A DNA stretch of 64,000 nt from an uncultured Bacteroidota bacterium (lineage in GTDB: Bacteria > Bacteroidota > Bacteroidia > NS11-12g > UBA9320), in NCBI GenBank assembly GCA_913050005.1, contig CAJXBI010000001.1, forward strand, positions 26,748 through 90,747, given 5' to 3'. This document shows positions 9,739-18,739 of this stretch, piece by piece. Each line of letters begins with the position of its first letter. Within the stretch, counting starts at the first letter, position 1. The notes beneath the pieces are model-generated. The model was given only the letters and a program-made list of their open reading frames with translations. It was not told where the DNA came from and made no database searches. A program made the translations under genes and the position numbers.

Positions 9739-10734
9739 CTAATCTTTTTTGACTTCCAAATCACTCAAAAATCCTTTAAGATTCATAATGATCGGTACAT
9801 TCATTAAATCAGAACCTAACTCTTTAGCAAGCAGAATACTTACCCAGTCTAGTCGGTATATAACATCAAAAATAGCTTGTAGTGAGTATTCTGGAATTTG
9901 CATTGGTAAAATGATGTTGTTATCCAATTCTAAATGTGAAATTAGAAAATCAAAGCGGGCAGCCACCCGTGGATTTTGATTTGAGTAGAGCATAATAAAA
10001 TTAGTATCTAATCTGTCAGTGTAACTCTCTATTGCATTGTGGTTAGCTTCTGGAAGTACATTCACAAATCCTTCAAGTTTTGAATTTTCTTGAAGTTGTT
10101 GTGAGAATCTAACGGCTACTGGTGCATATTCTCTATCTGCTACAATTACAAATTTTTTACGAATAGTGTTTTTAAAGAAATTAAATATTTGTACACCGCT
10201 TTGTTTTTGTCGGTCTCTATTCTCTTCAAAATAATCTCTAATTCCTTGAATTATAGGTTTGTAGTCATTCCCTAAAAGTTCTCCAAAAATCATACTAATG
10301 AATCCTAGACCTTGACCAACAGTCATTCGAGGTTGGTATCCACTTTTAAGATCGTAGATTTTTAGGTTATTTTGAATGGCTAATTCTTTTAGTTTCCCGC
10401 CACCAGTTAAAACAATTATAGAACATTCTAGTTGATTTGCTTCTTCAAATAGTTGTAAGGTTTCTTCGGTATTACCTGAATAAGAATTAAGAATAACAAG
10501 TGTTTTGGAGCTCGCAAATTTTGGTAGATGATAGTCAGCAACAGTTTCAATAGGGACGGGACATTTGTCAAAAAACCAGTTTTTTGCCAAAACTGCTCCA
10601 ATACCACTTCCACCGAGACCTCCCATAATTATATTGTCAAATTGGTTGACATTCATTTCATGGCTTTTGTAATTCTTTATCACAAAATCGAATTGCTCTG
10701 TAAAATTATCTAATGAAGTTTCATGTGTAATCAT
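9739..10734 (-). CDS. Bifunctional phosphoglucose/phosphomannose isomerase (SIS domain)
   Basis: 331 aa; GGLGGSGIGA, NSYSGNTEETL SIS motifs; NVLPEANHNAIE motif of PGI/PMI family. Confidence 0.88.
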   Translation of the reverse strand: MITHETSLDNFTEQFDFVIKNYKSHEMNVNQFDNIIMGGLGGSGIGAVLAKNWFFDKCPVPIETVADYHLPKFASSKTLVILNSYSGNTEETLQLFEEANQLECSIIVLTGGGKLKELAIQNNLKIYDLKSGYQPRMTVGQGLGFISMIFGELLGNDYKPIIQGIRDYFEENRDRQKQSGVQIFNFFKNTIRKKFVIVADREYAPVAVRFSQQLQENSKLEGFVNVLPEANHNAIESYTDRLDTNFIMLYSNQNPRVAARFDFLISHLELDNNIILPMQIPEYSLQAIFDVIYRLDWVSILLAKELGSDLMNVPIIMNLKGFLSDLEVKKD

Positions 10735-10747
10735 ATTTTATTCTTAA

Positions 10748-10770
10748 TACTTTTGTGGGGTGCAAAAATA
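10748..10770. promoter_or_regulatory. Face-to-face pair of Bacteroidota -7 elements: TACTTTTG (+, 10748-10755) and TATTTTTG (-, 10763-10770)
   Basis: tacttttgtggggtgcaaaaata between the divergent pgi-like and rluD-like genes. Confidence 0.5.
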
Positions 10771-10818
10771 ATCAGATTAACGGTTAACACCTTTCTGTTT
10801 AGCATAGATTTTAGTAAA

Positions 10819-11862
10819 ATGTCAAATACATCAAATAATGCCATTAAAATAGTTGAAGATGAGCTTTTTATCAATTATACATTCACTGTGGATGATGGTC
10901 AAGAGCCACTCCGCATCGATAAGTATTTGGCGAGTAAAATAGAGCGAGCTAGCCGAAATAAACTTCAGGAAGCAATAGATCAAAAGCATATTTTCGTTGA
11001 TGGAAAAGCTGTAAAATCCAATTATAAGGTAAAACCTAAAAATTATATTGAAGTATTAGTGGATAAGGAACCTACTGAACTAGAAGTAATCCCCCAGAAT
11101 ATTCCACTTGATATTGTTTATGAAGATGATGATTTGATGATTATTAATAAGGAAGCGGGGATGGTAGTTCACCCAGGATATGGAAATCATTCGGGTACAC
11201 TTCTTAATGCGTTAGCTTTCTTATTGGATAAAAAAGCAACACATCGTGGAAAAAGACCTTGGTTAGTTCATCGGATAGATAAAAATACAAGTGGCCTATT
11301 GGTGACTGCTAAAAATGATCAGTCAATGGCACATCTATCTCAACAATTTAAAGACCATACTATTGAGCGAACATATCAAGCTTTAGTTTGGGGTAGTCCT
11401 CAAGAAAACCAAGGCACATTGTCAACTATTATTGGACGTGATAAGTATAATCGAAAAAAGTTTAGTGTGTTATCAGACGATGAGAATCGTGGTAAACATG
11501 CGATTACCCATTATAAAATCTTAGAGGATTTTATATATACAAGTTTAGTAGAATGCAAACTAGAAACTGGTCGTACACATCAAATTAGGGTTCATATGAA
11601 GCATTTAGGACATCCTCTATTTAGTGATGATAATTATGGAGGGAATCGCATTCTTAAAGGAGTAGTTTTTAGTAAGTACAAACAATTCGTAGATAATTGC
11701 TTTAGTATTTTACCTCGACAGGGTTTGCATGCTAAATCTTTAGGATTTCAGCACCCGAGTACTAATGAGTGGATGCAATTTGAAACTGATCTCCCTCATG
11801 ATATGCAAACTGTCGTTAATAAATGGAGAGATGCTTCTAAAACTTATGGTTTTAATAATTAG
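10819..11862 (+). CDS. RluA-family 23S rRNA pseudouridine synthase (RluD-like)
   Basis: ORF track 10723..11862; likely ATG at 10819 (MSNTSNN); S4 domain plus HRIDKNTSGLLV catalytic motif. Confidence 0.93.
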   Translation: MSNTSNNAIKIVEDELFINYTFTVDDGQEPLRIDKYLASKIERASRNKLQEAIDQKHIFVDGKAVKSNYKVKPKNYIEVLVDKEPTELEVIPQNIPLDIVYEDDDLMIINKEAGMVVHPGYGNHSGTLLNALAFLLDKKATHRGKRPWLVHRIDKNTSGLLVTAKNDQSMAHLSQQFKDHTIERTYQALVWGSPQENQGTLSTIIGRDKYNRKKFSVLSDDENRGKHAITHYKILEDFIYTSLVECKLETGRTHQIRVHMKHLGHPLFSDDNYGGNRILKGVVFSKYKQFVDNCFSILPRQGLHAKSLGFQHPSTNEWMQFETDLPHDMQTVVNKWRDASKTYGFNN

Positions 11863-12851
11863 GGCCTGAAATAACTTCGTTTTACCAATAATTTACCTAT
11901 AGTATACTCTTGAACGGTCACCAAATAAGGAAAGTTTGTGAGTGTAGCAAAATAGCGTTCGGTATCCTCTAAAATTAACTGTCCTCGTTTATCGTATAAT
12001 GAATTACCCATTTGAAAAGAGCCTTTACGGTGCATTTTTAATTGAATTGATTTCCCAACATAAGGTGTAACTTTAACACTTATAAATGGTATGGCATTTT
12101 TTATTGAATCTTTCTGTTCTTGATCTAGGTAATTTGCATAACCCTCAAAATTTTTGAATGAAAAAAGCGAAAAATAACTTCGTGCAGCTGATTGAGAAAA
12201 CGAGTTTATTTTTGGTATAATGTTATAAGAAGAATCTAATTGATTGATTTGAAAAGATTCACTTGAATCCAAATGATGTAAAACCTCAATTGACTTTATT
12301 TCTTCAGAAGAAAAATCAAAAACAGTTTGATCAAACCAATCCTTTTTTTGGGTGCTAAATTTGGGTTCTAACAAACTAGCAAAACCAAGGATATGAGCTT
12401 CATAAGGAGTGTTTGAACCATTTATATGTATATAGGTTGATGAACGATCTGGGTTGGATGATCCGACATAATAATCTCGAATACATTTATCTTCTTTAAA
12501 AATTTGAACATGAATAGATCTTCCGACCATTTTACGAATAACATTTTGCTGAGCAGTTTTAGCAACGGGTCCTTTAATTCGGATATTTTTGATGGTTTCA
12601 TTTAATAGCGATTCAATTTTGGGCTTGAACGCTTTTAGTTTGTTATTTACATACCATATCCCTTCATTTTTAGATAAAATCACCTCGTTCCCTTGACGAT
12701 TCTTCATTTTTATGCGAGTAATTTTCTCAGGATTTTCAACAGCAAAGCGATTTATATCTCTAAAATTAGTTTGTTCATTTTTACTAAAGATTTTCCATAT
12801 ACAAAAGATAGTAACTAAAACAACAGCTATTATAATTATTGATTTTTTCAT
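11859..12851 (-). CDS. DUF4340-like membrane-anchored protein of unknown function
   Basis: 330 aa; N-terminal TM helix, then repeated ...GIWYVNNKLKAFKPKIESLLNETIKNIRIKGPV pattern typical of DUF4340; convergent 4-bp overlap with the rluD-like gene. Confidence 0.65.
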   Translation of the reverse strand: MKKSIIIIAVVLVTIFCIWKIFSKNEQTNFRDINRFAVENPEKITRIKMKNRQGNEVILSKNEGIWYVNNKLKAFKPKIESLLNETIKNIRIKGPVAKTAQQNVIRKMVGRSIHVQIFKEDKCIRDYYVGSSNPDRSSTYIHINGSNTPYEAHILGFASLLEPKFSTQKKDWFDQTVFDFSSEEIKSIEVLHHLDSSESFQINQLDSSYNIIPKINSFSQSAARSYFSLFSFKNFEGYANYLDQEQKDSIKNAIPFISVKVTPYVGKSIQLKMHRKGSFQMGNSLYDKRGQLILEDTERYFATLTNFPYLVTVQEYTIGKLLVKRSYFRP

Positions 12852-13005
12852 TCTTGGTATTTCAAAGAAACAATGCTTTTCACAAAATTGGGTAATTGTC
12901 TAACGTTTATATTTTGAATCTTTTAACAATTTTGAGGATTCTAATTTGACTTATCTAAGTAGCAAAAGAAAAGCGAGTTAAACCTTTATTCTCGGTTGCT
13001 TGTTA

Positions 13006-13013
13006 TAAATTTG
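13006..13013 (+). promoter_or_regulatory. TAnnTTTG -7 promoter element (TAAATTTG) 5 nt upstream of aroB GTG
   Basis: Match to the Bacteroidota -7 consensus. Confidence 0.5.
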
Positions 13014-13018
13014 AAGTT

Positions 13019-14038
13019 GTGAAAAACGGACTCAAGCATCTAAAAAAATTTATTGCTGAACATGAAGAAAGTATAATTGTTTTAGTTGACAAGCATACTT
13101 ATGCATTATGCTATCCGCTGTTACATTTGAATTTACCATATATTTTGGTTCCCTATGGGGAGAATTATAAAAATTTAAATAGTTGTGAATATATCTGGAA
13201 AAAACTTGTTGAGCTCAATGCTAATAGAGAAACTACACTACTTTGTTTGGGTGGAGGAGTTTTGTGTGATATGGGTGCATTTGCGGGTACATGTTATCAA
13301 AGAGGGATGTCCCTAGCATTAGCCCCTACCAGTTTACTTGCCATGGTTGATGCTAGTATAGGGGGTAAAAATGGAGTTGATTTTTTAGGATTTAAAAATT
13401 ACATAGGTACGTTCAGTAAACCAAGTCAAACGTTCATATGTCCTAAATTTTTAAATACATTGCCTTATTTGGAGTTAGTTAATGGATATGTTGAGATGCT
13501 CAAACATGGTTTGATAGCTGATCGATTGCACTATGATCAAGTTAAACTATTTTTTCTGAAAGAAAGACATGAATTGTTACCTCAATTGATTTATGATTCA
13601 ATAGGTATTAAGACTCAACTGGTTGAAGAAGATTTTAGAGATTTAGGGGTTAGAAGGAGGCTTAATTTTGGTCATACAATAGGTCATGCAATAGAAGCGA
13701 ACAGCCTTAGTGTAAGCGAGGAAAATCAGGCTTTATCTCACGGAGTGGCTGTGGCATTGGGGATGGTAGTTGAAAGTTATATTAGTCATAAGATGACTGG
13801 ACTTTCTTCTGACCAATTGAATGAAATATCAACAGTTCTCAGTGGAATAGTTAAATCGGTTTATAACGAAATCCCAGAAATAGATGAATTGATGCCTTAT
13901 CTGAAAAGAGATAAAAAGAACCACAATCATTTAATTAATTGTACCCTAATTAAGCAGATAGGTGAAGCTAATCAGGATTATGAAGTTGAGGAAGACTTGA
14001 TTAAAGCAGGTTTAGATTATTTGAAAAGTTTAAAATGA
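13019..14038 (+). CDS. aroB: 3-dehydroquinate synthase
   Basis: GTG start; LGGGVLCDMGAFAGTCYQRGM, PTSLLAMVDASIGGKNGVD, RRRLNFGHTIGHAIE motifs. Confidence 0.95.
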   Translation: MKNGLKHLKKFIAEHEESIIVLVDKHTYALCYPLLHLNLPYILVPYGENYKNLNSCEYIWKKLVELNANRETTLLCLGGGVLCDMGAFAGTCYQRGMSLALAPTSLLAMVDASIGGKNGVDFLGFKNYIGTFSKPSQTFICPKFLNTLPYLELVNGYVEMLKHGLIADRLHYDQVKLFFLKERHELLPQLIYDSIGIKTQLVEEDFRDLGVRRRLNFGHTIGHAIEANSLSVSEENQALSHGVAVALGMVVESYISHKMTGLSSDQLNEISTVLSGIVKSVYNEIPEIDELMPYLKRDKKNHNHLINCTLIKQIGEANQDYEVEEDLIKAGLDYLKSLK

Positions 14039-15273
14039 TTCGATTATCGAATAGCAAAAAACAGTTATTTGGAGAGGTTATTTTGCCTAGTTCAAAGAGC
14101 GTCACTAATCGAATGTTGATACTTAAAAAACTCTATGAGCCACAGCTAATTTTAGACAATATATCAGAGGCAAATGATTCTCAAGTTTTAAAAAATATCT
14201 TGGGTTCAAATGATAATCATTTGAATGTGAAAGACGCTGGGACGGCATATCGTTTTTTAACAGCATATTGTGCAGTAACACCTGGGGAATGGACGATTAA
14301 AGGCACGACTCGACTTCATGAACGACCCATAGCAGATTTGGTAGAGACACTAAAAAGGTTGGGAGCAGACATAAATTATTTAGAGAAACATGGACAGGGA
14401 CCACTGAGAATTGTGGGGAAAAAGCTAGGTGTCTCATCTAGCCTAATAGACCTCTCAAAAATTAATAGCAGTCAATTTGCTTCTGCCTTGTTGATGATTG
14501 CACCTTTAATTGATGGGGAATTTAATTTTAAAGTAAATACAAAGATGTCTTCTTATGCTTATGTTTTATTGACAATTGCGTGTTTGAGAAGGATGGGTTT
14601 TTCTGTATGGGTTAAGGGGGCTCATATCAAAGTTTCCAAAAAACAAAAGTTTGACGGGGAATATTTTAAGATTGAACCTGATTGGAGCTCTTTTTATTAT
14701 TGGATGAGTATGACTCACCTTTCAAAAAAAGCAGATTTGTTTTTCCCAGGAGTTAGATTAAACAATATGCAAAAAGAACGAAAAAAACTTTTTGAGATTG
14801 GTCACCCAAGTATTGTCATGGAGGAACTAAATGATGGAATAAGAATTATAAAATATGCTTCTGACAAACCCTATGTTTTTCCAAAAGAGTTAAACTATAA
14901 TCAGTTCCCTGATATTTCTATGACTTTTGCCATCTTGCTTCCTGCGATTGGTTGTAATAAAATTATTTTTAAAGGCTTGCAAAGCTTAAAATATAAAGAG
15001 TGTAATCGAGAACTTGCAACTAAAGAACATCTTAATAGAGTTGGAGTTAACTTTAAATCAGTTGATGACCATTGGCTTATGTGTGGAGACTCTTTTAATT
15101 TAGAAAAAGACACCCTTTTTAGGTCGTTCAAAGACCATCGTATGGTAATGTGCGTGGCACCACTATCATTGTTAGAACCTATTTGCATTGATGAAGAAAC
15201 AGTCGTCAAAAAATCATACCCAAATTTCTGGGAGGATCTACTTAAGATGGGATTTGAAATTGAGTATCTTTGA
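14035..15273 (+). CDS. aroA: 3-phosphoshikimate 1-carboxyvinyltransferase (EPSP synthase)
   Basis: LPSSKSVTNRMLIL, DAGTAYRFLTAYCA, FKDHRMVMCVAPL motifs; ATGA overlap with aroB. Confidence 0.93.
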   Translation: MIRLSNSKKQLFGEVILPSSKSVTNRMLILKKLYEPQLILDNISEANDSQVLKNILGSNDNHLNVKDAGTAYRFLTAYCAVTPGEWTIKGTTRLHERPIADLVETLKRLGADINYLEKHGQGPLRIVGKKLGVSSSLIDLSKINSSQFASALLMIAPLIDGEFNFKVNTKMSSYAYVLLTIACLRRMGFSVWVKGAHIKVSKKQKFDGEYFKIEPDWSSFYYWMSMTHLSKKADLFFPGVRLNNMQKERKKLFEIGHPSIVMEELNDGIRIIKYASDKPYVFPKELNYNQFPDISMTFAILLPAIGCNKIIFKGLQSLKYKECNRELATKEHLNRVGVNFKSVDDHWLMCGDSFNLEKDTLFRSFKDHRMVMCVAPLSLLEPICIDEETVVKKSYPNFWEDLLKMGFEIEYL

Positions 15274-15277
15274 ACCA

Positions 15278-16333
15278 ATGAATTCTTTTGGAAGACATAT
15301 CATTCTTACCTCATATGGGGAATCTCACGGTAAAGCTGTAGGGTCGGTATTAGATGGTTTTCCAGCGGGGTTTGAAGTTGATATTTCATTCATCCAGCAA
15401 CAATTAGACAGAAGAAAACCGGGGCAGTCTAATTTGACCTCACCACGAAAGGAGTCAGACCAGGTAGATATTCAAAGCGGAATATTTGATGGCAAAACAA
15501 CGGGAGCACCAATTCATTTCCAATTATTGAATATGGATGCAAAACCACAGGATTATGATCACCTTAAAGAGGTTTTCAGACCAAGTCATGCTGATTATAC
15601 ATATCATGCAAAGTATGGTGTAAGAGATCATCGTGGAGGAGGAAGGAGTAGTGCGAGAGTAACTGCTGGTTGGGTTGCAGGTGGTGCATTAGTTCAAGAT
15701 TATCTTCATAAGAACCATAATATTTCTATCTCCAGCTATGTTTCACAAATAGGTAATGTTTTGATGGATTCTACGGATAAAAAATTCACATTACCTCAAA
15801 TTGATGCTTCCCTTGTGCGTTGTCCAAATAATGAAGTGTCAGACCTTATGATTCAAGCTGTTGAGCAAGCAAAATTATCAAAAGACAGTTTAGGTGGTGT
15901 AATCACTTGTGTTATTTCTGGGATTAAGCCAGGGGTTGGAAATCCTGTTTTTGGAAAATTGAATGCACTTTTAGCTCATGCTATAATGAGTATTAACGCG
16001 ACTAAAGGCTTTGAGATAGGTGGAGGATTTAATATGGCTTCTAAAAAAGGTTCAGAGGTAAATGATAATTTTACTAATAAAGGGGGTATAATTCGTACTC
16101 AAAGTAATTTTTCAGGGGGTACACAAGGGGGCATAAGTAATGGTATGGATATTGTTTTTCGGGTAGCTTTTAAACCAACTGCTACAATTGGAATTGAGCA
16201 AAACACCCTTAATACATCTCAAGATGAAATAGTTATAGAAGCTGCTGGCAGACATGACCCATGCGTGGTACCAAGGGCTGTACCAATTGTTGAAAGTATG
16301 GCGGCATTAGTTATTGGTGATTTGATTATCTAA
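15278..16333 (+). CDS. aroC: Chorismate synthase
   Basis: ORF track 15188..16333; true ATG at 15278 (MNSFGRHIILTSYGESHGKAVG); RDHRGGGRSSAR, GRHDPCVVPRAVPIVE motifs. Confidence 0.96.
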   Translation: MNSFGRHIILTSYGESHGKAVGSVLDGFPAGFEVDISFIQQQLDRRKPGQSNLTSPRKESDQVDIQSGIFDGKTTGAPIHFQLLNMDAKPQDYDHLKEVFRPSHADYTYHAKYGVRDHRGGGRSSARVTAGWVAGGALVQDYLHKNHNISISSYVSQIGNVLMDSTDKKFTLPQIDASLVRCPNNEVSDLMIQAVEQAKLSKDSLGGVITCVISGIKPGVGNPVFGKLNALLAHAIMSINATKGFEIGGGFNMASKKGSEVNDNFTNKGGIIRTQSNFSGGTQGGISNGMDIVFRVAFKPTATIGIEQNTLNTSQDEIVIEAAGRHDPCVVPRAVPIVESMAALVIGDLII

Positions 16334-16336
16334 ATT

Positions 16337-17164
16337 TTGCAAAGATTTATACTTGTATTTCTCAGGTTTTATTTAAGGTTGGTGAATTTTATTTCACCCC
16401 GACTCGGCGGTAAACATGCCTTTTTGTTGTTTTGTTACCCTTTTCCTCTTAAGCTAAAAAAGCATCAATATGAATTTTTAAAATCAGGTAAAATGTCATT
16501 TATTGATTTTGAGGGAAAGCGAGTTGCCCAGTACAATTGGGGTAGTGGTGAGAAAGTAATTTTGTGTTTACATGGTTGGCAGAGTAGCAGTTTTAGGTGG
16601 AAGAAATATGTAGAGGCATTTGATAAAAAAGAATACACAATTATTTGTTTAGATGCTCCAGCTCATGGTAGGTCGGAAGGAAGACTGTTTAATGTACCTA
16701 TGTATTCAAGACTGATTCAACAGTTCCTTGGGCAGAATGAAACAAGTATTATTTTATCCCATAGTTTGGGTGCGTTCAGTACGATGTATCTGTTGAGCAA
16801 AAAACCTGAATTGTCTCCCAAAAAGGTTATTGTATTAGGGACACCTAATAATGCAGATTTTTTCATTGATGAATTCATTCGAGTTTTGGGATTATCACCT
16901 GTCATAAGGAAAAATTTAGTTAATTACTTTTCAAATTATTCTGGAATGAAGACTTCAGATTTTGATTCAAAACTATTTGCTAAAAATCAAAAATCGTCGG
17001 GATTAATTATACATGATAAAAGAGATGTAGAAGCTCCCTTCAATTATGCAAAAGATATGGCTGAAATTTGGCCAAAATCAATTTTTGTGGAAACGGATGG
17101 TCTTGGACATAAGCTTAAACACGACTTCGTTGTTAAAGAGGTAATGGAGTTCATGGAGAAGTGA
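16337..17164 (+). CDS. Alpha/beta hydrolase
   Basis: TTG start; LCLHGWQSSSFRW, DAPAHGRSEG, LSHSLGAF nucleophile elbow; 3 bp after aroC stop. Confidence 0.85.
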   Translation: MQRFILVFLRFYLRLVNFISPRLGGKHAFLLFCYPFPLKLKKHQYEFLKSGKMSFIDFEGKRVAQYNWGSGEKVILCLHGWQSSSFRWKKYVEAFDKKEYTIICLDAPAHGRSEGRLFNVPMYSRLIQQFLGQNETSIILSHSLGAFSTMYLLSKKPELSPKKVIVLGTPNNADFFIDEFIRVLGLSPVIRKNLVNYFSNYSGMKTSDFDSKLFAKNQKSSGLIIHDKRDVEAPFNYAKDMAEIWPKSIFVETDGLGHKLKHDFVVKEVMEFMEK

Positions 17165-17251
17165 TATTATCAATAAAGACATCTGTGAGAATTTAATGCC
17201 TTAGCAGTATTTCGTGATTTGAGTTAAAAAAAATTACCTAACATTGAACCT

Positions 17252-18658
17252 ATGAAAAAAATAGCTTTACACTGGCAAGTAATTATTGCTCTTGTTCTGG
17301 GTGTAATGTATGCTGTTTTGGCTGTTATTTTAGGTTGGCAGAGCATTACAAAGGCCTACATATCGCCATTTGGAGATATTTTCATAAACCTTCTAAAACT
17401 GATTGCTGTGCCATTAGTCTTGTTTAGCATCATAACGGGAATAGGTAGTCTAAAAAATATTAAACAACTCGGTAGAGTAGGAGTGAAAACACTCTTGATT
17501 TATATAGGTACAACAATGAGTGCAATTCTCATAGGTCTATTGTTGGTTAATCTCATTAAACCAGGTAATTTCACTTCAGATGACTCTAAACTAGAAAAAA
17601 GAATCGAATACGAATTATGGTTAATGGATAATCCACACGTAATTCCTTTAGATAATGTTAGCGAATTATCAAATGTTGAGAACGAACAACTTATCAAGGA
17701 TGTTCAGGCAAGAGTTAGTAAAAGTGAAATCAGCCTAGCTGTACAGGATAAAATAAACAAAGCAAATAACAAAAAAAGTAAGGGACCTTTGGCTCCACTT
17801 GTTGATATTGTTCCTAAAAATGTGATTGTAGCATTGGCTGAAATGGAAATGTTACAGATTATATTTTTTGCGATATTTTTTGGGGTGGTCTTGGTTAATC
17901 TAAAAGACAAACATGCAAAACCAGTTCGGGAACTTATGGAGGGGTTGAATGAGCTATTTGTTGCTATGGTCAACATAATAATTAAAACCATGCCCTTTTT
18001 TGTTTTTACCTTAATGGCAGGTAGCTTGGTGGAGGCAGCTGGTGAGAATATGACTAAGCTCAAAGAACAATTGTTATTTTTAGGGCATTATTCTTGGGTT
18101 GTAGTTCTGGCTCTATTTATAGTAGCATTTATTTTTTATCCATTACTAATTCAGTTCTTTGTGAAACGACTTTCTATAATGCAATTTCTTAGAGGGATCA
18201 GTAAGGCTCAGCTGACTGCTTTTTCAACTTCTAGTAGCATGGCAACCTTACCAGTTACAATGGAATGTGTTCATTATAATTTGAAGGTGCCAAAACCGAT
18301 CTCTAGTTTTGTTTTGCCAATTGGGGCAACGGTTAATATGGATGGCACGAGTTTATATCAAGCAATAGCTGTAGTGGCCATGGCTCAATTTCATATGATA
18401 GACCTGAGCTTTGCTCAACAAATGATTATTGTTTTAACAGCTACACTAGCAAGTATTGGTGCAGCTGCGGTACCTAGTGCAGGACTAGTACTAATGATTG
18501 TAGTTTTAGAAAGTGTGGGCCTGAATCCTGCTTGGATTGCTATTATACTTCCTGTCGATCGAATATTAGATATGTGTAGAACTGTTGTTAATGTTACGGG
18601 AGATGCAACAGTTTCGTCTATAATTGCAACTTCAGAAGAAGTGAGTGAAAAAAAATAA
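17252..18658 (+). CDS. Dicarboxylate/amino acid:cation symporter (DAACS/GltP family)
   Basis: 468 aa; AFSTSSSMATLPVTMEC, GATVNMDGTSLYQ, PVDRILDMCRTVVNVTGD motifs. Confidence 0.93.
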   Translation: MKKIALHWQVIIALVLGVMYAVLAVILGWQSITKAYISPFGDIFINLLKLIAVPLVLFSIITGIGSLKNIKQLGRVGVKTLLIYIGTTMSAILIGLLLVNLIKPGNFTSDDSKLEKRIEYELWLMDNPHVIPLDNVSELSNVENEQLIKDVQARVSKSEISLAVQDKINKANNKKSKGPLAPLVDIVPKNVIVALAEMEMLQIIFFAIFFGVVLVNLKDKHAKPVRELMEGLNELFVAMVNIIIKTMPFFVFTLMAGSLVEAAGENMTKLKEQLLFLGHYSWVVVLALFIVAFIFYPLLIQFFVKRLSIMQFLRGISKAQLTAFSTSSSMATLPVTMECVHYNLKVPKPISSFVLPIGATVNMDGTSLYQAIAVVAMAQFHMIDLSFAQQMIIVLTATLASIGAAAVPSAGLVLMIVVLESVGLNPAWIAIILPVDRILDMCRTVVNVTGDATVSSIIATSEEVSEKK

Positions 18659-18739
18659 TAGAACAATTATGACTCAAATATGGTTTATATAACTAGATAT
18701 AAAATGACTATAACTTTTTATTTGTACTACTATTAAATC

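Noticed and set aside
14901-15278. 125-aa minus-strand ORF
   Set aside because: Antisense to aroA; no domain or promoter support.
17704-18063. 119-aa minus-strand ORF
   Set aside because: Antisense to the DAACS symporter; mirror of hydrophobic codons.
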